A DNA stretch of 35,508 nt from Desulfocucumis palustris (GTDB lineage Bacteria; Bacillota; Desulfotomaculia; Desulfotomaculales; Desulfocucumaceae): positions 1 to 35,508 of the forward strand of contig NZ_BFAV01000182.1 in the NCBI RefSeq assembly GCF_002933875.1. Direction: 5' to 3'. Positions 29,799 through 35,508 of the stretch are shown in pieces. Numbering within the stretch: the stretch's first letter is position 1; each line of letters starts with the position of its first letter. The notes under the pieces were generated by a model. That model made no database searches. It was not told where the DNA came from and saw only the letters and a program-made list of their open reading frames with translations. The translations under genes and the position numbers were made by a program.

Positions 29799-32468
29799 AT
29801 GAATTCATATGTGCTTGATTTCCGGGAGATCGATAAAACAAAGCTTATGGTTGTCGGGGGCAAGGGCTTAAACCTGGGGGAACTATCAAGGATTGAGGGA
29901 ATACCGGTACCCGGGGGCTTTTGTGTCACCACCCGGGCATATCAGGAAACCGTCGGGCGTAACGGGGAGCTTAACGCATTGCTGGATCAGCTGTCGGCTC
30001 TAAAGGTGGATGACAGGGAAAAAATCGCTGAAATCAGCCAAAAAATCCGCGGGGTCATTGAAGGGCTGGAGATGTCCGGGGAGATAGAAGAGGAGATCCT
30101 GCGGCATCTCTCAAGGCTTGGGGAGGAGAACGCCTATGCCGTGCGTTCCAGCGCCACGGCGGAGGATCTGCCGCTGGCTTCCTTTGCGGGCCAGCAGGAT
30201 ACGTATTTGAACATTAAAGGAAAGGATGCGATTCTGCGGCATGTGGGCAAGTGCTGGGCTTCGCTGTTTACGGACCGGGCGGTGATCTACCGTATGCGGA
30301 ACGGATTCGATCACCTTAAGGTTTATCTGTCCGTGGTCATCCAGCGGATGGTTTTCCCGCATGCTTCGGGGATCATGTTTACGGCGGACCCCGTCACATC
30401 CAACAGGAAGGTGCTGTCCATTGACGCAAGCTTTGGGCTCGGCGAGGCCCTGGTCTCCGGTCTGGTGAATGCCGACAGCTATAAAGTCCGGGAGGGAAGA
30501 ATCCTTGATAAAAAGATATCCGCCAAAAAAGTAGCTGTCTATGCATTGGAGGAAGGCGGCACGGAGGAGCGGGAGATGGAGCCCTGGCGGCAGAATATGC
30601 AGACGCTGACGGATGAGCAGATTTTGCAGCTTGAGCGACTGGGAAGGAAGATTGAGGCGTATTTTGGCTGTCCCCAGGACATAGAATGGTGCATCAGCCG
30701 GGAACCTTCCTCCGGCACCGGAGCCGGTCAGCCGGAGGAGTTGCTTTCCCTGGCATTTTTTGTGGTTCAGAGCCGTCCCATCACCACTTTATACCCCTTA
30801 CCGGAAGTGAAGGATGGGAAAAAACATGTGTTTATGTCCATAGGCCACGGGCAGATGATGACCGAGGACATCAAGCCGCTGGGCATGTCCTTCTTTCAGT
30901 TTATGTCGGATTATCCCATGTACAGGGCCGGCGGAAGGCTGTTTATCGATATAGCATACGACCTCGCCTCGCCGATAGGAAGAAAGGTTCTGGTCAATAG
31001 TATGATCAAGTCGGACCTTTTAATGAAGAGCGCCATGTCCGGTCTAATTGAACGGAAGGGCTTTATTCGAACGCTGCCCCGGGGCAAGAGGTCCGTAACA
31101 TTGTCAAAAATGCTGCTGCCCTTTGTAATACAAGGGATCAAGATTTACCGGAGAAACGATGTTGCCGTCATTCAAAACCTGATCGCCCGCAATGAGGCCC
31201 TGGTAGGCGATATGCAGCAAGGAATCGCAAAGGTATCGGGAGATGCGCTGTTTGAATTTATTTTACAGGATAAAGATGAATTAAAAGAAGTCCTGTTTGA
31301 TTCCGCCAGCATGGGAGCGATAATGGCCGGGATGTACGCGTCGGATTGGATAAATAAAAAAATGGAAAAATGGCTGGGTGAAAAAAACGCCGCCGACATC
31401 CTTTCCAAGTCCGTGCCCAACAACATTACATCGGAAATGGGTCTTGAACTTCTGGATGTATCGGATGTGGTCCGGCAATACCCGGCGGTGATTGAATATT
31501 TTCATCATGCCGCCGATGAAACCTTTTTTGAGGACCTGGCCGAACTGGAGGGCGGTGGTGCTGTGAGCCGCTCCCTGCGGGCGTATCTTGAAAAACACGG
31601 CATGCATTGTTCCGGCGAGATCGACATCACCAAGCCCCGCTGGAGCGAAAAGCCCACCACGCTGATTCCCGTGATTTTAAGCAACATTAAAAATTTTGAG
31701 CCCAATGCCCATAGCATCAAATTTGAGCAGGGACGGCTGGAGGCGGAGAGGAAGGAGCGGGATCTCTTAAGCCGCCTGGAGCAATTGCCCGGCGGCAGGC
31801 AAAAGGCAAAAAAGACAAAGAAAATGATCAGCGTTTTACGCAATTTTACCGGCTACCGGGAATTCCCCAAATATTCCCTGATAAAACGTTACCGGATTTA
31901 TAAGAATGTCCTGCTGCGGGAGGCCGCGGTGCTGGTGCAAAAGGGCCTTATAAAGCAAAAGGAGGATATTTATTATCTGTTTTTTGAGGAACTCAGGGAG
32001 GCCGTTCGCACAGGGCAGCTGGATTACAGCATTGTAACCCGGAGAAAAGAGGAGTACGCGGTCTATGAAAGGCTGACGCCGCCCCGGGTGATGACCTCCG
32101 AGGGTGAGGTCATATTTGGCGAATACAACGCCGGCAGCATTCCCCGGGGCGCTTTGGCGGGCATGCCAGTTTCATCCGGCGTCATCGAGGGCCGGGCCCG
32201 GGTTGTTTTAAAAATGGCGGACGCCGACATTGAGGATGGCGATATTTTGGTCACCACATTCACTGACCCCAGTTGGACGCCGCTGTTTGTATCCGTCAAA
32301 GGCCTGGTGACGGAGGTGGGCGGGCTTATGACCCATGGCGCCGTCATCACGCGTGAATACGGTCTTCCGGCGGTTGTGGGGGTGGAAAACGCCACCAAGC
32401 TGATAAAGGACGGGCAGAGGATCTGTGTGAATGGAACCGATGGATATGTAGAAATGCTGCAAAATTAG
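29799..32468 (+). CDS. rph: Rifampin phosphotransferase (copy 2)
   Basis: An 889-residue paralogue of the enzyme at 923-3562, with the same three-part layout. ATP-binding motifs are VGGKGLNLGEL, YAVRSSATAEDLP and FTADPVTSNRK. The phospho-histidine is His846 in MTHGAVITREYG. The ATG at 29799 has AAGGAGG eight bases upstream; the frame is open to 29625 but without support. Compared with copy 1, a 16-residue insertion (REPSSGTGAGQPEELLSL region) sits between EWC and VVQSRPITT in the ATP-binding domain. The first 50 bases of the two genes are nearly identical. Both probably inactivate rifamycins by ATP-dependent phosphorylation, but the drug-binding regions differ enough that the preferred ansamycin may differ. 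Confidence 0.9.
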   Translation: MNSYVLDFREIDKTKLMVVGGKGLNLGELSRIEGIPVPGGFCVTTRAYQETVGRNGELNALLDQLSALKVDDREKIAEISQKIRGVIEGLEMSGEIEEEILRHLSRLGEENAYAVRSSATAEDLPLASFAGQQDTYLNIKGKDAILRHVGKCWASLFTDRAVIYRMRNGFDHLKVYLSVVIQRMVFPHASGIMFTADPVTSNRKVLSIDASFGLGEALVSGLVNADSYKVREGRILDKKISAKKVAVYALEEGGTEEREMEPWRQNMQTLTDEQILQLERLGRKIEAYFGCPQDIEWCISREPSSGTGAGQPEELLSLAFFVVQSRPITTLYPLPEVKDGKKHVFMSIGHGQMMTEDIKPLGMSFFQFMSDYPMYRAGGRLFIDIAYDLASPIGRKVLVNSMIKSDLLMKSAMSGLIERKGFIRTLPRGKRSVTLSKMLLPFVIQGIKIYRRNDVAVIQNLIARNEALVGDMQQGIAKVSGDALFEFILQDKDELKEVLFDSASMGAIMAGMYASDWINKKMEKWLGEKNAADILSKSVPNNITSEMGLELLDVSDVVRQYPAVIEYFHHAADETFFEDLAELEGGGAVSRSLRAYLEKHGMHCSGEIDITKPRWSEKPTTLIPVILSNIKNFEPNAHSIKFEQGRLEAERKERDLLSRLEQLPGGRQKAKKTKKMISVLRNFTGYREFPKYSLIKRYRIYKNVLLREAAVLVQKGLIKQKEDIYYLFFEELREAVRTGQLDYSIVTRRKEEYAVYERLTPPRVMTSEGEVIFGEYNAGSIPRGALAGMPVSSGVIEGRARVVLKMADADIEDGDILVTTFTDPSWTPLFVSVKGLVTEVGGLMTHGAVITREYGLPAVVGVENATKLIKDGQRICVNGTDGYVEMLQN

Positions 32469-32568
32469 ATAAGGGAACATTTTATTGGAAAGCCGTTAGG
32501 CAAGAATTATCAAGGAATCCGGCTTGCGGTGCCTGTTTGCGGGAATGGGCAAAGGTATGATTCGGTGA

Positions 32569-32904
32569 ATGCAAATCAAAAAAGGCCTGGAAATTGTAAT
32601 CTCCGACTTGGAGCTGGAGAAAAATGCAAAGTTGAATATTAAAGGCGCCTGCAGTGTTTTTGAACTAAACTATTGCTTAAGTGGTGATAAGAGGGCCTTT
32701 GCTGCGTCTATTGCATTGGTGACATTCCTTCCCGGAATTATAAGCAACACAGAAGGTATGTTCCCATGCCCTGGAAGGAACCACGGAAACCGGCAATATA
32801 CTGATATTCCAACATATTTAATTGAAGCGGGAACCACTATCTATATTTCCTGCTTCCCCGTGCTATCCAGCCCCTTATTCTTTCTTTCCGGATTTCCGCT
32901 ATGA
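32569..32904 (+). pseudogene. AraC-type regulator N-terminal remnant (tentative)
   Basis: The first 40 codons (MQIKKGLEIVISDLELEKNA, then a LNIKGACSVFELNYCLSG segment) look like the N-terminal sensor start of AraC-family regulators. After about 32690 the frame no longer resembles the family and stops at 32904. No AraC DNA-binding domain is present. No clear ribosome site precedes the ATG. Treat as a decayed gene piece. Confidence 0.35.
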
Positions 32905-32927
32905 TATAATTTTAAACACAGATGCAC

Positions 32928-33028
32928 CCGTCCTTAAAATTACCCCATAAATTTCCTCGGCCTAGGTTTTGAAACCAGCTTTTCCAGGATATCCCGGCGC
33001 ACATCTTCAGAGTCCCTCTCCAGCGGGC
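32928..33028. repeat. Direct repeat left of ecsAB
   Basis: About 101 bp similar to 35059-35161 in the same orientation, with scattered substitutions and small indels. The pair flanks the ecsA-ecsB genes. Confidence 0.8.
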
Positions 33029-33057
33029 TGCCGAAGTCCCCGCCGCCGGCGGTTTTA
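32940..33057 (-). pseudogene. Hydantoinase-B-like C-terminal remnant, left copy
   Basis: The minus strand reads AGGGDFGSPLERDSEDVRRD, then ILEKLVSK, like the C-terminus of hydantoinase B/oxoprolinase subunits. A one-base loss after SK shifts the frame (PRPRKFMG, stop at 32940), compared with the right copy, which reads on to EEIYGV. The rest of the gene is missing. Confidence 0.65.
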
Positions 33058-33090
33058 AATATTAAGGAAAAGAAAAATGGAGTAGAACAA

Positions 33091-33834
33091 ATGCAGCTCA
33101 ACACGCATGCGTTACTGTGCCGGAATTTGAGTGCGGGATACTCGTCATGTGCCGACACGGTAAAAAATATAGAATTCCATGTCGACAGCGGTGAAATTGT
33201 CGGCATAATCGGAAATAACGGGGCCGGCAAGAGCACTATTATCAAAGCAATATTGGGGTTAACACCTAGTATATCCGGCAACGTCCATATTTGCAGTTAT
33301 TCCATGGAAAATCAAGCCAGGCAGGCCAAAAAACATACCGGCTATATTCCCGAAGTTCCCCTGGTCTATTCCGAATTGACACTGCGGGAACACCTTATGA
33401 TGATAGCAGCCATGTATGGTATGGATGGGACGGCGTATGAAAATTCCGCCAGGGAACTGCTCCGGTCGTTTCATTTAGAGGGGAAGATCGATTATTTCCC
33501 CTCGGAATTTTCCAAAGGCATGCAGCAAAAGGTGATGATCATCTGCGCCATGCTGCACAGACCTTCGCTGTACATAATCGACGAACCCTTTGTAGGTCTT
33601 GACCCTCTGGCAACCAGGACTTTTACCGGGTTTCTTTTTGAGGAAAGATCCCGAGGTGCCGGCATTCTTATGAGCACCCATATACTGGACTCGGCAGAAA
33701 AAATATGTGATCGCTTTATAATAATGAGCGGTGGAAGAATGATTGCCCAGGGAACAATGAGCCAACTCTGTGAAAATTTCGGTCATTTCGAGTCATTGTT
33801 GGATCTTTACATTCATGTTTCCGGATTGGAATAA
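33091..33834 (+). CDS. ecsA: EcsA-like ABC transporter ATP-binding protein
   Basis: A 247-residue ABC ATPase. Walker A is GNNGAGKST (about 47-55), the signature is FSKGMQQKV (about 141-149), Walker B is LYIIDEP with VGLDP, and STHILDSAEK holds the H-loop. GGAG lies eight bases before the ATG. The gene is followed after two bases by an EcsB-type membrane protein, so the pair forms an exporter. Ecs transporters of Firmicutes affect protein secretion and peptide handling. Here the pair lies between two copies of a hydantoinase-B-like gene end. Confidence 0.88.
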   Translation: MQLNTHALLCRNLSAGYSSCADTVKNIEFHVDSGEIVGIIGNNGAGKSTIIKAILGLTPSISGNVHICSYSMENQARQAKKHTGYIPEVPLVYSELTLREHLMMIAAMYGMDGTAYENSARELLRSFHLEGKIDYFPSEFSKGMQQKVMIICAMLHRPSLYIIDEPFVGLDPLATRTFTGFLFEERSRGAGILMSTHILDSAEKICDRFIIMSGGRMIAQGTMSQLCENFGHFESLLDLYIHVSGLE

Positions 33835-33836
33835 AG

Positions 33837-34964
33837 ATGAAAAAACAATTGACTTCTTACGTTTTGTGGAAAAGAAGAATACTATTTGATTGGAAACTAT
33901 ACTGGAATGAATGGAAAAGCGTGGCTGATCCAGCCACGCTGATATACATAATCATTCCTTATATGCTATTTGCAGTATATATGTACAAATCGCTGCTGGA
34001 AAGCCTGCCAATCTGGATCGCTCTGTTTTCGGTGTCCATGCCTCAGGTCTTGCTGTTGGTTCGTCCGTTGCTTATATTCTATAATACCCGCCTGGTGGCT
34101 GCCGATCTGATCTTTCTGGGGGCAGGGCCTTGGAACGCCAGGAGTTTTGTCTATTATTCAATGGTACTGCAATGGTTCCGGGAATCTATGGCCAACCTTT
34201 TTATGATGCTCGTGTTGTACCCTTTTTTATTGCATCTGCTTTCTTTTAGCATAAAAGAGGCTATTTTTCTGGCTGCTTTACTGTCAATATGGCAAATAAC
34301 ATGGCTCAACCTTACATTTGTGTTGAGAAATAAAAATGAGTATCTATATTTGGCTATAAAATGGGCGGCCAGGATTCTGGTTCTGATTCCGGCGGCATAT
34401 GGGCCATTGCGGCTTCAGGCCTGCCTGCGTATAGATATGGTGTGGGTTTTGTCCATGTTTGTTCTTGTCCTATCTCTGGTACTTGTGTATGTGCAAAATC
34501 GGTGGGACTGGCACATGCTGGTGGAGGAATCAGATAAGAATAGAATGTCTATTATTTCCTCACTGATACCCCGGGAAAAAAGAAGAAAATATGTAAAGAA
34601 GCCTGTTCTTCCCATAATGACCAGGAGGTGGACAGATGGTTTTAGCCCTGAAAAAATCAGCATGGAACTTTTTGTAAAAATATTTCTGCGCAGAAAAAAC
34701 GATATGAAAATAAATATTGTGATGCTAATCGCCGGAAGTCTTCTGATATGCTCCGCCGGACCTCTTCCGTCCCGGATGCTGTTTTACATTTTCACGATAT
34801 TCCTACTGCACCAATTTTTTAAAAACAGCCAGAAAGACATTGACCAGCGGCTTTGGCACAGGCTCGCGCCCATTGGACAGGCGTGGAAAAAAGGGCAGAA
34901 AGGGGCGATTTACCTGCTTGTTTCCATCTCAGCCGCCCTGCTTTTAATTCCTTTGTTAATATAA
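33837..34964 (+). CDS. ecsB: EcsB-like ABC transporter permease
   Basis: A 375-residue membrane protein. The N-terminus (LWKRRILFDWKLYWNEWKSV) is typical of EcsB, followed by membrane helices at about 35-70, 110-165, 175-220 and near 290-330, and a last one at the C-terminus (IYLLVSISAALLLIPLLI). A basic cytoplasmic loop (LIPREKRRKYVKKPVLP) lies near 240. It starts two bases after the ecsA stop, so it is translated with it. The length is slightly short for the family but the ends look complete. Confidence 0.85.
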   Translation: MKKQLTSYVLWKRRILFDWKLYWNEWKSVADPATLIYIIIPYMLFAVYMYKSLLESLPIWIALFSVSMPQVLLLVRPLLIFYNTRLVAADLIFLGAGPWNARSFVYYSMVLQWFRESMANLFMMLVLYPFLLHLLSFSIKEAIFLAALLSIWQITWLNLTFVLRNKNEYLYLAIKWAARILVLIPAAYGPLRLQACLRIDMVWVLSMFVLVLSLVLVYVQNRWDWHMLVEESDKNRMSIISSLIPREKRRKYVKKPVLPIMTRRWTDGFSPEKISMELFVKIFLRRKNDMKINIVMLIAGSLLICSAGPLPSRMLFYIFTIFLLHQFFKNSQKDIDQRLWHRLAPIGQAWKKGQKGAIYLLVSISAALLLIPLLI

Positions 34965-35000
34965 CCACTCTGTGCCGGTGGGGCAGGGACATTTTTTAAC

Positions 35001-35158
35001 TCACCGGTTCAGTGAATTTCTTTTTTCCGCAGTGGCGGAGGTATCTATTTCCAGGGTGCCGTCCTTAAAAATTACCCCGTAAATTTCCTCGGCCCGGCGT
35101 TTTGAAACCAGCTCTTCCAGAACATCCCGGCGCACATCTTCAGGGTCCCTCTCCAGCG
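35001..35158 (-). pseudogene. Hydantoinase-B-like C-terminal remnant, right copy
   Basis: The minus strand reads PLERDPEDVRRDVLEELVSK, then RRAEEIYGVIFKDGTLEID, then TSATAEKRNSLNR and a stop at 35001. This is an intact end of a hydantoinase B/oxoprolinase-type protein. Upstream of PLERD the sequence switches, at the shared bases ccagcggg, to a copied piece of the aminotransferase gene. Confidence 0.7.
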
Positions 35159-35161
35159 GGC
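35059..35161. repeat. Direct repeat right of ecsAB
   Basis: Partner of 32928-33028, same orientation. The two copies differ by several substitutions and a frame-shifting indel. Confidence 0.8.
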
Positions 35162-35229
35162 GGCCTTCAGTGCCCCTTCCACCGCTTCCGCCCCGCTGTT
35201 GCTGAAAAAGACCATGCTCAAATCCCCGG
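35153..35229 (-). pseudogene. Copied fragment of the aminotransferase gene
   Basis: This 77-bp piece matches 12364-12440 almost base for base. It codes on the minus strand for the FFSNSGAEAVEGALKAA region of the aminotransferase. It joins the hydantoinase piece at ccagcggg and the DUF1232 piece at tccccgg, both short identities shared by the two partners. Confidence 0.85.
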
Positions 35230-35231
35230 TT

Positions 35232-35466
35232 TGGGCTACATGGACGATTTGCTCCTGGTTCCGTTTGGGACCGAATTTATATTAAAGCTGATTCCCGGGC
35301 CGGTTGTGTTTGGAGGCAAGGCAAAAAGCCATGCATTTAGGACAAAGGAAAAAAATTGGGGCAACCGCTCTGATAGTTCTGGTGGTTATTTTATTGGTAC
35401 TGGCCTTTGCCCACAGGTTTGTTAAAATAGGGTGATAATTTACAGGCTCTCAAGGGGCGTTACAGC
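35232..35466 (+). pseudogene. Copied, damaged fragment of the DUF1232 gene
   Basis: This segment matches 13055-13288 (offset 22177 at its left end), including the 3' flank with the tail of the minus-strand remnant. Small indels break the frame in the middle (for example around 35307 and 35320-35360). The DUF1232 start is missing. It ends by skipping 16 bases found in the original, between two cagc repeats. Confidence 0.85.
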
Positions 35467-35508
35467 ATGTGCTCCGCAACTGAATTATCCGTTTTTTTAC
35501 GGTTTATC

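Noticed and set aside
35102..35425. A 107-codon plus-strand frame at the right end
   Set aside because: It runs across the fragment junctions and frame-shifted DUF1232 copy; it is not a gene in its own right.

Overview
The window looks like a chromosomal segment of an anaerobic, Gram-positive-type Clostridia bacterium, plausibly Peptococcaceae/Desulfotomaculum-like. This is inferred from strong AGGAGG-type ribosome sites, frequent TTG/GTG starts, an NCS2 permease beside a PAS-PucR regulator, an EcsAB-type exporter and NHLM-type peptide export genes. No rRNA, tRNA, CRISPR array, transposase or replication origin was seen.

Left part (1-13.4 kb). A cut-off SnoaL/NTF2-like gene and a TetR regulator diverge from a compact promoter/operator region. 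A rifampin phosphotransferase gene (rph copy 1) follows the TetR gene. Next come an NCS2 purine/uracil-type permease (minus), a divergent four-PAS PucR-type regulator, a chemotaxis receptor, a calcium-binding-repeat protein, a GyrI-like domain protein, a class-III aminotransferase and a DUF1232 (YkvA) membrane protein.

Centre (13.4-28.7 kb). About 15 kb reads leftward and forms a RiPP (ribosomally made, modified peptide) island of the NHLP type. In transcription order from a consensus promoter at 28650-28679 it encodes: an orphan substrate-binding lipoprotein, an HlyD-like adaptor, a C39-peptidase ABC exporter, a second long ABC exporter, an ECF sigma factor, a 128-aa anti-sigma-like protein ending in an acidic repeat and a VAGG motif, a HExxH protein, a double-GNAT protein, a truncated precursor remnant, an intact NHLP precursor and a radical SAM/SPASM maturase. 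A lipoprotein, an EamA transporter and an ECF-S-like membrane protein follow past a hairpin. A plausible model is that the sigma/anti-sigma-like pair controls the cluster, the radical SAM enzyme modifies the Cys-X3-Cys core, and the C39 exporter cuts after the double glycine and secretes the product. The VAGG end of the anti-sigma-like protein resembles the precursor's own cleavage site, which suggests export and transcription could be coupled through the same peptidase. That coupling is inference.

Right part (28.7-35.5 kb). A truncated TetR gene, an XPB-type helicase fragment and a TipAS drug-binding domain are fused within 730 bp. A second rph copy follows, then AraC-like and hydantoinase-B-like remnants, an ecsA-ecsB pair, and an end region stitched from copies of gene pieces, two of which also occur at 12.4-13.3 kb. 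The whole 28.7-35.5 kb stretch looks like a rearrangement hotspot.
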